Positions 45,056 through 54,553 of a stretch of 64,000 nucleotides of DNA are shown in pieces. Source of the stretch: UBA10349 sp003485905 (GTDB lineage Bacteria > Pseudomonadota > Gammaproteobacteria > Arenicellales > Arenicellaceae). A program made the translations under genes and the position numbers. Each line of letters opens with the position of its first letter. The first letter of the stretch is position 1. The stretch lies in assembly GCA_943787185.1 (NCBI GenBank), contig CALSLL010000001.1, forward strand, positions 62,001-126,000. The letters run 5' to 3'. The notes beneath the pieces were generated by a model. The model was not told where the DNA came from, made no database searches, and was given only the letters and a program-made list of their open reading frames with translations.

Positions 45056-47584
45056 CTACGCAGCACTCTTTCGATTATCCATAAGTTGAATTACCGCTGG
45101 AAAGAAAGTTAACGAAGCAACAAGACAGCAAAGCAATCCTATACACGCCACCAGCCCCAAAGACACCAATCCATTATTGCCAGCAGAAAGCATACCGGCA
45201 AAACCAAACATAGTCGTCATCGTACTCAATACTGCTGCCATACCAGTTGTTCGAATTGCTTTCAAAATCCCGTTACGCCCTTCCTCATCATAACGGTGAT
45301 AAATGTGAATTGCATTGTCTATGCCAATACCTAAAACAGTAGGTAAAACTACCATATTAAAAATATTGAGCTTAATTTCCCAAAACCCCATGAGCCCAAA
45401 CATTACAATCATTCCCACAATGATTGGTGATAAAGCCAGGGCGGCCTTAGACGGACGACGATACACAAGTAGCAACATAATAAATAGGCTTACCAGGACA
45501 GCACCTATCGACGTAGCGGCCTCCGACTTCATTAAGTTCAACATATCGACAAAGATCATTGCCTCGGTTGCTGGATAAAATGTTTTGCCGTTCGCTTTAA
45601 TTTCGCGAATATCGTCGACAAATTCTTGCGCATCCGCAAGCTTTGCAACACTCTTCGTATTATAGATATACACCAAATAACCACCCGAATCAGAAACTCC
45701 GGTGTAAACTAATTTAAGAGCTTCCGGAAGCTCTTCAGGTGTCAACTCGCCGATACCGGTGTAGGCCAAAAACTCTTGCAAACTCTCTATTTGCTGCTGA
45801 TCTTCTTCGTTAAAATCTTCAAGTAATCGAACTGCCTCTTCGATCTGTTTCTCTATTAGCGTGATTTCAGCCAGCCGAGCTTCTTGCTCAGCCTTGTCTG
45901 GCACCAAATCATATATCGACTTCACTGCTTCAATACTCGAAACATCTACACTCTGTTGTCGAATACTTTCCACCGCTTCCACCACCGCAGCCACATCCTC
46001 TAGTGACTCAATAAAGACTACTGCGCGATCTGTTCGCAACGGAAATACTTTATTAATATCATCTTTTACCGGCTGCAACTGCGGAATCTCCGCACGCAGC
46101 TTACTAAAATCATCTTCAAAACGTACCTTAGAAATTCCTGAACTAGCAACTAAGCACACGACGAGTGTCCCAATCACCCATAGAGCCGGTTTTGCCATTG
46201 GCTTGTTTATTTCTCTATTTGCTACTAAACCGGTTGCTAGCTCCTTGCTTTGACCTCCTTTATTTTTCTTTGGTTTATATAACTTAATTTTCTCGGCCAA
46301 CAGCATTAGTGAGGAAAAAACCAAGTACATAGAAATCAACGACAACAAGACACCTGTTCCAGCGATAAAACCAAATTCAAAAAACGCTTTAAAGTCAGAT
46401 ACCATCAACGCATAAAATGCGATAACCGTTGTGATGGCAGCCATTACCGAGGCACGCCCAGTTTTATCACACATCATCAACAAAGCTTGTTGTTGGCTAT
46501 CACCATTTCTACGGGTTTCCTCATACCTGGACAAGTTGTGGATCCCAAAATCGATTCCCAATCCAAATAGGATGATCACGAGAAAAATTGTAATCAAATT
46601 TAAACTACCCAATACCACTTGGACGATGCCGAAGGTCCATAAAAACGCGACAATCAATGGAACTCCTATGTAAACCAACGCCAGTACGCGCCTGTAAAAC
46701 AACAACATCGCCATAAAGATCGCGCCTATCGACCAAAATGCGCTGTTTTTCAGATCAGTGATGACGGCATCAAATTCCTCAACACGGTTTCGCACCCGGC
46801 CGCCAATCTTGACAGTCATTCCCGGGTGATATTCAGACAAATCAAACGACGCCACTCTAGCTTCAACCTCATCAAGCAAACGTCTACTTTGACCCATCCC
46901 GGTGGTGGAACCACTCGGTAAAATATTTAGGATCGCGAGCTCACCGGATTCGTCCGTGAATAATTTACGTGCGCTGTCTGAATCATCGGATTCCGATTCA
47001 TCGGCCCCGTATTTTTCCTGAATATCACTAAAGTCTATTGATGGGGGCGCATCCCGCCCCGCACCACGAATTCGAATTTGGACATCTGTATCGTTAATTT
47101 TAAAATCGAGATTTTCTTTCTCATATTCGATTCGATCTCCGAACCGAACTCTTACTTCCCTCAAATCCTCAACATCAACATATAGTAATTGGTGCTCCTG
47201 GAATATCTCGATGTCTTCCGCATACTCCGCGCTACTTACCCAATCCCACTCAAGTATCGCTTCTCGAAGATCTTCCAGCAGTCGAATATTACCGTCTGGA
47301 TCAGGTGAATTAGCCACCACCATAATTGAACTATAGCCACCAGTTTTTTCAACTACCTTTTCAAGGTTTTCAACACTAGCAACACCATCGGGCATTAGCG
47401 ACGTAATATCTGTATCCAACCGCATGTTCTTAGCGCGATCAAAACCTACATAAGCAAGTGCAAACGCGAGCAGTAAGATAATTAGATAACTACGCTGAAT
47501 AAATCTAACTAGAAATCGAACAAATGCCGGTGCCTTCGACAAATCGCTATTCGCATGATCATTGTTTTGTTCGCTTATATTCAT
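45056..47584 (-). CDS. MMPL/RND-family lipid exporter
   Basis: 842 aa. One N-terminal helix, a periplasmic domain (DTDITSLMPDGVASVENLEKVVEKTGG), five helices, a second periplasmic loop and another membrane block. VVILFGLGIDFGIHNLSRYEE and VVLPTVLGIGIDNAIHIYHRYDEEG are the paired RND/MMPL helix-4 signatures with the conserved Asp. Relatives export hydrophobic lipids. Placed 6 bp behind the lipocalin-like gene and downstream of the oxoamine synthase, so it probably moves the product of that block. Exact substrate is inference. Confidence 0.85.
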   Translation of the reverse strand: MNISEQNNDHANSDLSKAPAFVRFLVRFIQRSYLIILLLAFALAYVGFDRAKNMRLDTDITSLMPDGVASVENLEKVVEKTGGYSSIMVVANSPDPDGNIRLLEDLREAILEWDWVSSAEYAEDIEIFQEHQLLYVDVEDLREVRVRFGDRIEYEKENLDFKINDTDVQIRIRGAGRDAPPSIDFSDIQEKYGADESESDDSDSARKLFTDESGELAILNILPSGSTTGMGQSRRLLDEVEARVASFDLSEYHPGMTVKIGGRVRNRVEEFDAVITDLKNSAFWSIGAIFMAMLLFYRRVLALVYIGVPLIVAFLWTFGIVQVVLGSLNLITIFLVIILFGLGIDFGIHNLSRYEETRRNGDSQQQALLMMCDKTGRASVMAAITTVIAFYALMVSDFKAFFEFGFIAGTGVLLSLISMYLVFSSLMLLAEKIKLYKPKKNKGGQSKELATGLVANREINKPMAKPALWVIGTLVVCLVASSGISKVRFEDDFSKLRAEIPQLQPVKDDINKVFPLRTDRAVVFIESLEDVAAVVEAVESIRQQSVDVSSIEAVKSIYDLVPDKAEQEARLAEITLIEKQIEEAVRLLEDFNEEDQQQIESLQEFLAYTGIGELTPEELPEALKLVYTGVSDSGGYLVYIYNTKSVAKLADAQEFVDDIREIKANGKTFYPATEAMIFVDMLNLMKSEAATSIGAVLVSLFIMLLLVYRRPSKAALALSPIIVGMIVMFGLMGFWEIKLNIFNMVVLPTVLGIGIDNAIHIYHRYDEEGRNGILKAIRTTGMAAVLSTMTTMFGFAGMLSAGNNGLVSLGLVACIGLLCCLVASLTFFPAVIQLMDNRKSAA

Positions 47585-47590
47585 ATCAGT

Positions 47591-48799
47591 CTAGTTCAAC
47601 GTCATGAGGTCCGCTAAACCCTTTCCTGTCACTTTCGTGCTAATCCCGTTAGATATATACGTAAAGTCATACGAAATTCGATATCGAGTATTTACAGGAG
47701 TTTTAAACATTCGCACAAAAAATCGCTCAAATGGCTTCAATTCATCAACAACATCAAATTTTTGAACCTGAGTAGTTAAGCTAATTGTGCCATTCAATTC
47801 GCCGGCACCGACTGCAGTAATGGGTATATTCATACAGCACTCGGCACGCTTATCTTCCAATAACGATGCTTCAATCTCGAAAGACAAATCATCAACTACC
47901 GATGCCTCATGATCTAAAAGCCGAATATTGGCCCTGGTTTTTCCATTCTTCAACTGGCGAATATCAACTACCGGGCTAATATCGTGATCAGAAGAACTTC
48001 CTGTCGCAAAGGCTCGCAACCAGGCACTCGCAGCTTCTCCCATCGCGCTACTTGTGACGTGCCTTAATCCATGCCCAACACCTTTGCCCAATGCTTGATA
48101 TTCTTCGGCCACCCCAGTGTTTTCATCCTTGATCCGATATTGACCGGACACTGCCATCTTCGGTGCAAAAACATTTACGTATTGATAACCTCTCTTTGTG
48201 CCGGACCATACGATACCCAGGTCCATTGGAGCGGCAATCGATTTTGCAACCAAGTCAATATCCCCTGATGGGTGAGAAAATTGAAAATGAAATGTGTCGT
48301 TATCTTTCCAGAAATGGTGTTGCGCAATTTGATAATCAAACTCACCTTCATGTTTAAACCAATCAGAACGCCCGCGACCGTTCTTAAGCGTTATCTCTCG
48401 ACCTACCGGGTCAGTCAACTTTATTAACACCAACATACGGTGTTTGCCCGACCCAAAATTGCTGACTGCAATTTGTGCGCTGATGATTGTCCCATCATCG
48501 AAGTCGAACATAAAATCCCAACCTTCCGAATAAGTACTTCCATTTAAGTACGCCGGTGCATACACGGGAGCAATGCTATCGCCTTGATCCCACATGACAC
48601 CCTTACCTGTACTTATCGAATGATTTAAACCGGCTTCAATCGCTACCACAGGCCCAATTTGATTTGAACCCGGTGCAGGCGCTTCTGTAGAATTTTCCGA
48701 TGTTGAGACGATATCCGTACCCGTCGCTGCCAACGATACCGACGGGAGCATTAGCAAACTCAACGCCAGACTAAGAAATTTGACTTGGTTCATAAACAT
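47591..48799 (-). CDS. Exported protein, possibly AttH/Svf1/CrtC-type lipocalin-like fold
   Basis: 402 aa with signal peptide (VKFLSLALSLLMLPSVSLAA). The mature part has SEGWDFMFDFDDGTIISAQIAVSNFG and RSDWFKHEGEFDYQIAQHHFW, a pattern that reminds me of the double-lipocalin AttH/Svf1/CrtC group; that assignment is by eye and uncertain. Such folds bind lipids. Together with the adjacent exporter it suggests binding and transport of a hydrophobic product in the periplasm. Either of two in-frame ATGs at 48799 or 48793 may start it. Confidence 0.55.
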   Translation of the reverse strand: MFMNQVKFLSLALSLLMLPSVSLAATGTDIVSTSENSTEAPAPGSNQIGPVVAIEAGLNHSISTGKGVMWDQGDSIAPVYAPAYLNGSTYSEGWDFMFDFDDGTIISAQIAVSNFGSGKHRMLVLIKLTDPVGREITLKNGRGRSDWFKHEGEFDYQIAQHHFWKDNDTFHFQFSHPSGDIDLVAKSIAAPMDLGIVWSGTKRGYQYVNVFAPKMAVSGQYRIKDENTGVAEEYQALGKGVGHGLRHVTSSAMGEAASAWLRAFATGSSSDHDISPVVDIRQLKNGKTRANIRLLDHEASVVDDLSFEIEASLLEDKRAECCMNIPITAVGAGELNGTISLTTQVQKFDVVDELKPFERFFVRMFKTPVNTRYRISYDFTYISNGISTKVTGKGLADLMTLN

Positions 48800-48890
48800 A
48801 TCGCGCTCAAGGTAGACAGATACTCGATTGAGATCTTTGCAGCCCGCTTTGTGAGCCGAGCTCCCAATACGTGCGCTAACTCACCCTTAC

Positions 48891-50168
48891 TCAACTATTA
48901 TTTATAAGACCGAATTCCCTGCCAACACTTGCAAATATATCAAGTGCTTTATCAAGGTGCTCCGGCCTATGGCTTGCCATCACACTAGTTCTTATTAATG
49001 CTGCATCCTTAGCGACACCTGGATGAATGACGGGAGTCACAAACAAGCCTCCATCAAACAATTTTCGCCAAAACTGTAGTGCCTGCATGTCGTCCCCTAC
49101 AAATACAGGTACTACGGTTGACTCGGTGTTAAGGGTATCAAAACCCAAATCAATTAATCCATTTCTAAGGTAATCAGCATTTGCCCAGAGCCTTTCGCGG
49201 CGTTCAGGTTCGTTCTCAATAATATCAAGCGCTGCCAGCGCAGACGCTGTATTCGCCGCAGGTAAACTGGCTGAGAATATCAATGGTCGGGCATGATGTT
49301 TTAGATAGTCCATGGTGTCAGCATCACCAGCCAAACATCCTCCTATTGTCGCCATTGATTTACTGTAGGTACCCATTATGATGTCTACCTTATCTTCCAC
49401 CCCAAAGTGTTGTGCGGTACCAGCGCCATTCTTACCCAAGACCCCAATACCATGCGCATCATCAACCATGACGGCCGCACCAAATTCATCTGCCAGCCGA
49501 GTGATCTCTGGTAACGGCGCTAGATCGCCTTCCATGCTAAAAACCCCGTCGACAACGATCAACATCGGTCGGCCTTGATTTTCTGTCAGCAACCGATGTA
49601 AATCTTCCATGTCGTTATGATTATACTTGCGTGTTTGTCCATAGGACAAACGACAACCATCATAGATACAAGCATGATTTGAGCGATCAATGATAACTAC
49701 ATCACCCTTACTAACTAAACCAGCAATCCCACCCAAATTAGCCTGAAATCCAGTAGGAAAAACAATCGCTGCTTGCTTGGAGAAAAATTTCGCTAATCGA
49801 GCTTCAAGTTCTTCATGTAAGGCTAAGGTGCCATTTAAAAATCGTGAACCCGCACACCCAGTTCCATACTCGCGCGTTGCTTTAATCGCCGCTTCGACAA
49901 CTTTAGGGTGACTTGTTAAACCCAGATAATTATTCGAGCTGAGCATAACCATGTCACGGCCATCGCATCGAACCTCTGGTTCTTGGGCAGATTCCAAAGC
50001 CTTAAAATAGGGATATATATCCGCCGCGCGCAATTCTTCCACACGCTGATAATCACCTACTCGATCAAAAATTGATGGTCGCGGTCGCATAGGCTTAATA
50101 CCCGAATCACTCTCGGTGGATTCAACCAAGTTCTTAGTTAAACCGCTTGCCAAATTATTATTTTTCAT
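48891..50168 (-). CDS. Serine-palmitoyltransferase-like alpha-oxoamine synthase
   Basis: 425 aa from ATG at 50168 (4-bp ATGA overlap with the upstream gene; a TTG two codons earlier is less likely). Fold-type I PLP enzyme: YGTGCAGSRFLNGTLALHEEL, VVDGVFSMEGDLAPLPEI, VDDAHGIGVLGKNGAG, and the PLP lysine near residue 270 in GTYSKSMATIGG. The GCAGSRFLNGT stretch recalls bacteroidetal serine palmitoyltransferases more than BioF or Kbl. Members join an amino acid and an acyl-CoA/ACP with loss of CO2. The absence of bio or tdh genes nearby supports a lipid role. Activity is inferred. Confidence 0.75.
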   Translation of the reverse strand: MKNNNLASGLTKNLVESTESDSGIKPMRPRPSIFDRVGDYQRVEELRAADIYPYFKALESAQEPEVRCDGRDMVMLSSNNYLGLTSHPKVVEAAIKATREYGTGCAGSRFLNGTLALHEELEARLAKFFSKQAAIVFPTGFQANLGGIAGLVSKGDVVIIDRSNHACIYDGCRLSYGQTRKYNHNDMEDLHRLLTENQGRPMLIVVDGVFSMEGDLAPLPEITRLADEFGAAVMVDDAHGIGVLGKNGAGTAQHFGVEDKVDIIMGTYSKSMATIGGCLAGDADTMDYLKHHARPLIFSASLPAANTASALAALDIIENEPERRERLWANADYLRNGLIDLGFDTLNTESTVVPVFVGDDMQALQFWRKLFDGGLFVTPVIHPGVAKDAALIRTSVMASHRPEHLDKALDIFASVGREFGLINNS

Positions 50169-51211
50169 AACCAATTATTTCGCTGATACCAAGATACCAG
50201 CTCATTTATGGCGGTTGGCAGCGGATGCAATGTTTCATGCCGCAGCTCGTTCGTCGCCTTGCTAACATCAAGCGACCAATCTGGTTGTAAGAATTCGTCA
50301 ATCCGCGTGCTATTTATTAACACTGTCCGATTGCTAAATCGGCTGACTAACTGGCCCATCCTACCTGCCAACTTTAATATTTTCTGACCGAATCGTACGC
50401 GTCTTGGTTCAACTTTCATTGCTAGCGCCGCTAGGCGTTCAAATTCACTCCAGCAATACGGCTGTTGATCAGCAACGAAGAAAGTACTGCCATTACGTAC
50501 CTCTGCAACTGCTGAGCGAGCCATCAATTTCACCAAATCATTTACATGACAAAGACTTATAATTCGATCTACGGACCCCAATTGTATCAGGTATTTATAC
50601 TTTAACAGTTTAAATATAGGCAAAAACTCCCGATCACCAGGACCATAAACCGCGCTAGGCCTTAAGATAATATAAGGTAAATGCGTCGATTTGCTGAACA
50701 GAAACTCTTCGGCTTCAAGTTTCGAACGGCCATATGCTGTTATCGGATTAGAAACATCAGTTTCACGCCGCGGTTGACCTGCACTTGGCCCAGCTGCCGC
50801 CTGACTAGATACAAATACAAAACGCTTGATTGGTGGTTTAACTGCAAGCACTGCATTGACCACATTCCGCGTGCCCATAACATTGTGTAAGTAATATTCT
50901 GCTTCACTTGGTGCCCCCGTTACCCCTGCCACGTGGAACACATAATCTACCCCAGCAACGCCTTCACGTAGGGCGTCCAGATTATGTAAATCGCCTACAA
51001 CCCCACTCACTCCATTCAGACTATTAAACTCGGTAGGTAGCGATTGCCTAATCAAGCAGCGAACTTCATACCCCTCCGAAACCAACTCTGGCACAAGATG
51101 CTTGCCAACAAAGCCACTGGCACCGGTTACAAATGCCAGTTTCGAGCCACCCTGTCGATTATGTGACGCCGAATTCACATCTGCCTGAGACTCAACGCGC
51201 ATCTCAGCCAT
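50165..51211 (-). CDS. Extended SDR (NAD-dependent epimerase/3-beta-HSD-like)
   Basis: 348 aa. TGASGFVGKHL nucleotide site, VDYVFHVAGVTGAPSEAEY, and catalytic YGRSK in ITAYGRSKLEAEEFLF. Extended SDRs of this type reduce or oxidise sugars, steroids and lipids. Coupled to the oxoamine synthase behind it and to hflD in front (1-bp overlap). In bacterial sphingolipid loci an extended SDR serves as ceramide reductase; a similar role here is a hypothesis. Confidence 0.8.
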   Translation of the reverse strand: MAEMRVESQADVNSASHNRQGGSKLAFVTGASGFVGKHLVPELVSEGYEVRCLIRQSLPTEFNSLNGVSGVVGDLHNLDALREGVAGVDYVFHVAGVTGAPSEAEYYLHNVMGTRNVVNAVLAVKPPIKRFVFVSSQAAAGPSAGQPRRETDVSNPITAYGRSKLEAEEFLFSKSTHLPYIILRPSAVYGPGDREFLPIFKLLKYKYLIQLGSVDRIISLCHVNDLVKLMARSAVAEVRNGSTFFVADQQPYCWSEFERLAALAMKVEPRRVRFGQKILKLAGRMGQLVSRFSNRTVLINSTRIDEFLQPDWSLDVSKATNELRHETLHPLPTAINELVSWYQRNNWL

Positions 51212-51846
51212 TAATCAGCGGCCCCACTTGCCAACAAGTCGCTTGCGGCAGTTTGATAGGCTTTCCGTCTCAACAACATCTCAAACCGACCACCGCCTAA
51301 TTGTTCCCAAAGCACCACACAGCGTATCCCTGCTAATAACATTGTTCTAATCTTGTTGCGTACGGCTTCTTGCTCAAGAAAACGTTGCTCTCCTTGCACG
51401 TAAACTCTCGGTTTTAAAGGACTAACGGCTTCTAGGTAAAGCTCAGCACAGCTGGCAAAGAGCTCTTCGTCATCGAGAGTTTTAATCCAGTCTAATCGAT
51501 CAATTACTTTCTGCTGGGCAATTGAGTTTGAGAACAAAGACTTCTTAAGTGATATCAAAGTATTCATATATCGATACACGTCTATGGCCTTTCCATCAGT
51601 GGCTTGCCCAATCCCACCCGCCATCAAACCTAACCCCCTGCCTAGCCCGGACCGGCTGCCAAACACCGATACAACGTCAGGGGCATCAATCATTTTGATT
51701 GACTGGACCAAGCACTGCAAAGAATCCACACTAATTTGTCCACTTAAAGCTAAAGACTGGACTCCGGCACACGCTTCAATAGTTCCGGCCAAAGCAAGCG
51801 CACGCTGATAAAGGTTGTCCGAGTTAATCTGGTCATCACCAATCAT
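51211..51846 (-). CDS. hflD: HflD-family protein
   Basis: 211 aa, all-helical, with GLGLMAGGIGQATDGKAIDVYRYMNTLI and MLLAGIRCVVLWEQLGGGRFEMLLRR, typical of HflD. In E. coli it modulates lysis-lysogeny of lambda and is linked to mnmA, absent here. Restricted to gammaproteobacteria, which supports the taxonomic call. Shares one base with the SDR gene. Confidence 0.9.
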   Translation of the reverse strand: MIGDDQINSDNLYQRALALAGTIEACAGVQSLALSGQISVDSLQCLVQSIKMIDAPDVVSVFGSRSGLGRGLGLMAGGIGQATDGKAIDVYRYMNTLISLKKSLFSNSIAQQKVIDRLDWIKTLDDEELFASCAELYLEAVSPLKPRVYVQGEQRFLEQEAVRNKIRTMLLAGIRCVVLWEQLGGGRFEMLLRRKAYQTAASDLLASGAAD

Positions 51847-51916
51847 TTCTTCACCACTAAATATAATTTCGCACTTGAATCGATCGCATCGGTTCGTAGC
51901 CTCTTGGTCAATGGAA

Positions 51917-53935
51917 CTAGCTGGTTCGCGCAGCTAAAGCAGCACTATAAAATTCTAATTCACGCTGCAATGCATCGCTACAATTCTTGGGGTTTCTAAA
52001 CCCATGCCCCTCACCAGCATACTCGATGTAGTTATGAAAAATGTCATTTTGCTTCAACACATTCACAAGATTATGCGCCAATGAAGGGGGAACAACGCGA
52101 TCTTCACTCCCTTGAAAGACAATTACCGGGCTGCGCATTTTATCTAAAAAATTTACAGGTGAGCGATCATAATACGGATCACCTGATTTCAAGGCCTTTT
52201 CACGATCGTACGCTTGACCCAACAATTGCTCTGAATAACGCAATTCAAACTTATGCGTATCTTCAGATAGCACTGCCAAACTGCCTATCCCGCAGTAACT
52301 GCCACCTGCAGCAAAATATTCACCATACTCAGTCAACAAGCGTAATACGGCGTAGCCACCTGCACTTTTACCACGAACAAATAATTTATCTTTATCAACC
52401 CATTTTCGCGAAACTGCATAATCGATCGCATCAATAACGTCATCTATATCTCTCTCGCCCCACTTGCCCAATAAAGACTGACGAAACTCTCGACCATAGC
52501 CAGTGCTACCGAGGTGATTAACATCGAGCACGGCAAACCCATGCGTAGTCCAGAACTGTTTAAGTGGGTCGTAAAGTCCGGTAGCGTTCGCAGTAGGCCC
52601 ACCATGTATCATAACCAGCATTGGCGGAAGGTTATCTCGATTATCTGAACAGTCTGAAGGAGGGTAATAATACGCATACGCCTGCATTCCGTCTCTGGTT
52701 GGATATGCGAAATGCCTAGCGTGAGAGACACAATTGCTGTGTAACGAAGGGTCAGGACCCAATATTCGCCGCCATTGGCCCACACCATCGGTTGAAACTC
52801 CTGTATCGGTTGAGACTCCTGTATCGGTTGAGACTCCTGTAAAAGACCAAATCCCCAAGGGTTGGTCCGCTGAACCCGCCAATGCGTATAAGCGCCCCCC
52901 ACTCTCGCCTAATAGCTCCTGCACAACATTAAACTGAGCCTTTTTACTGATAGATGTTGCTGCTGGCGATAGACCTGTCTGCTCAAAACGCGTAACGCAA
53001 TCGAAACCATTACTTGTGCGGACAGCGGCAAGCCCACCTGCAATGCTAGCCAACCTATGTTCCCCAAAAACCCAAAATGGCGCTCCGTAATCAGCGGTGT
53101 CAAAACTTAATTGTTCAAATTGATTGTCTTTCCAAAGTATTAATTGCCAGCTCTCCAGCAAGAAGTTGTCCTGTCCTTCCAGACGGCCTTCAAGCAACGG
53201 AGGAGCCCGCCCATCAATCGCAAACACCAATGCTCCATCGGCCCTAAAATGAGGCTGGCAGACAGACGTGTCAGGCGAATCAATCAGCACCTCTGTGTTT
53301 AGCAAGGCTATTGTCGGCTGCTCTATATACCGCGCCATTACCAAACGTGAAGCATCCCAAGGCATGTTTGGATGGTCCCACTCAAACCACGCGATCCGCT
53401 GTCTTTCCGTATCGACAACCAAATCCGCATAAAAATCGGCACCACTCGCTAACACAGTAAACGCAACACCTGCGAGATCTTTATCCAGCCTAAATGCGAC
53501 AATCATACTTTCGTTGTTCGCAACGTCGACCACGCGTTCGGCCACGCATATCAAGGATGCGTCATCACCAGACATCAAAAAATTGGTGTACCTGTATTGT
53601 GCGTCGTCGCTTATTTTAAACGATTCACCAGTACTAATGGTTAGCCGATATATTTGTTGATCAGACGCATTAGCAAAAAACGCATACTCTCCCGCGACTA
53701 AATAAGGACGCCCTCCATATTCATTGACCTTTGATTTTGGCACCATCTCTGGTGGCGAAACCAACTCAGGTTCTGCATCGCTACAGGATAAATCTAGAAC
53801 ATGTAACCCCACATCGCCATTACGCTCCAAGACCGGTTGAAGCCAGTACAAATGACTGCCGCACAACTGGGGAAAAGATGGCTGAAGATTGCCAGAAAAC
53901 ACATCTTCTGAGGATATTTTATTATTTATATTCAA
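51917..53935 (-). CDS. S9 family prolyl oligopeptidase-like serine peptidase
   Basis: 672 aa. N-terminal beta-propeller and C-terminal alpha/beta-hydrolase: MLVMIHGGPTANATGLYD, the nucleophile Ser in RGKSAGGYAVL, Asp in FQGSEDRVVPPSL and His in GEGHGFRNP. No signal peptide, so cytoplasmic. It probably trims peptides, which fits the two peptide uptake systems. A short repeat tract (VSTDTG units) lies in the propeller, at 52787-52840. Confidence 0.9.
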   Translation of the reverse strand: MNINNKISSEDVFSGNLQPSFPQLCGSHLYWLQPVLERNGDVGLHVLDLSCSDAEPELVSPPEMVPKSKVNEYGGRPYLVAGEYAFFANASDQQIYRLTISTGESFKISDDAQYRYTNFLMSGDDASLICVAERVVDVANNESMIVAFRLDKDLAGVAFTVLASGADFYADLVVDTERQRIAWFEWDHPNMPWDASRLVMARYIEQPTIALLNTEVLIDSPDTSVCQPHFRADGALVFAIDGRAPPLLEGRLEGQDNFLLESWQLILWKDNQFEQLSFDTADYGAPFWVFGEHRLASIAGGLAAVRTSNGFDCVTRFEQTGLSPAATSISKKAQFNVVQELLGESGGRLYALAGSADQPLGIWSFTGVSTDTGVSTDTGVSTDGVGQWRRILGPDPSLHSNCVSHARHFAYPTRDGMQAYAYYYPPSDCSDNRDNLPPMLVMIHGGPTANATGLYDPLKQFWTTHGFAVLDVNHLGSTGYGREFRQSLLGKWGERDIDDVIDAIDYAVSRKWVDKDKLFVRGKSAGGYAVLRLLTEYGEYFAAGGSYCGIGSLAVLSEDTHKFELRYSEQLLGQAYDREKALKSGDPYYDRSPVNFLDKMRSPVIVFQGSEDRVVPPSLAHNLVNVLKQNDIFHNYIEYAGEGHGFRNPKNCSDALQRELEFYSAALAARTS
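52787..52840 (-). repeat. 18-bp tandem repeat, 3 units, in the S9 peptidase gene
   Basis: Three copies of an 18-base unit (second and third identical, first with one change) encode repeats of GVSTDT. The unit is a multiple of three, so copy changes keep the frame. It lies in a propeller loop between SFTG and VGQWRRIL. Confidence 0.85.
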
Positions 53936-54052
53936 TTACTTACGACAACTAACTATTATAAGAAAGAAAACGGATTATTTTGCTTAAAACCCGTTGCAGC
54001 CAAGTAATCTAGCGTTAAACTTACAGCCAAGTGGAACCCTGACCAGTAGGCC

Positions 54053-54553
54053 CTAGGGCAGTAGAATCACTTTATCTCCGATCTTTATTCCATTCTCCTC
54101 ATAATATCCCGGAGCGGTTTCAAGTGCCGCCCAAGCAGGTGACGGCGGCGAATACAGATTCTGTCTTAACGCAACCAGGCTATTAGGCTTCATCCTCTGG
54201 ATAGAGATTATCTGATTAGCCTCGTCGATAAATGCAATATCTAAATCTGTAAATACATTTTGCATATGAAATGAACTAATAAACGATCGCTCAAACTGAA
54301 AATATATCGGATAGTCTTTAGCGGCTTGAGCACAAACATGTTGAAACCCCGCAGCCCGTTCATAAGGATCGTCGGCAACCCTAGTATCAATTTCAATAGA
54401 ATCTAAGCCACTAGCAATACTTGCCTGTTTCTCGATCACAATTGTTTGTATTTCCATCCGGTCGATTTCTGGCGTACTCACCGTGCAAGCTGCGTGAACG
54501 GAACTAACTAGTAATAGACTTGACACTGAGAACGAAAGTAGAAGGTTTTTCAT
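54053..54553 (-). CDS. Exported DUF192-family protein
   Basis: 166 aa with signal peptide (LLLSFSVSSLLLVSSVHAA). DUF192 features: VADDPYERAAGFQHV, FHMQNVFTDLDIAFIDEANQIISIQRM, and APGYYEENGIKIGDKVIL. Function of the family is unknown. Start overlaps the preceding oxidoreductase stop by 4 bp, so they are co-translated. Confidence 0.85.
   Translation of the reverse strand: MKNLLLSFSVSSLLLVSSVHAACTVSTPEIDRMEIQTIVIEKQASIASGLDSIEIDTRVADDPYERAAGFQHVCAQAAKDYPIYFQFERSFISSFHMQNVFTDLDIAFIDEANQIISIQRMKPNSLVALRQNLYSPPSPAWAALETAPGYYEENGIKIGDKVILLP

Noticed and set aside
48891..50168. BioF (7-keto-8-aminopelargonate synthase)
   Set aside because: No biotin genes nearby and the GCAGSRFLNGT stretch is more like serine palmitoyltransferases; not excluded, but less likely.
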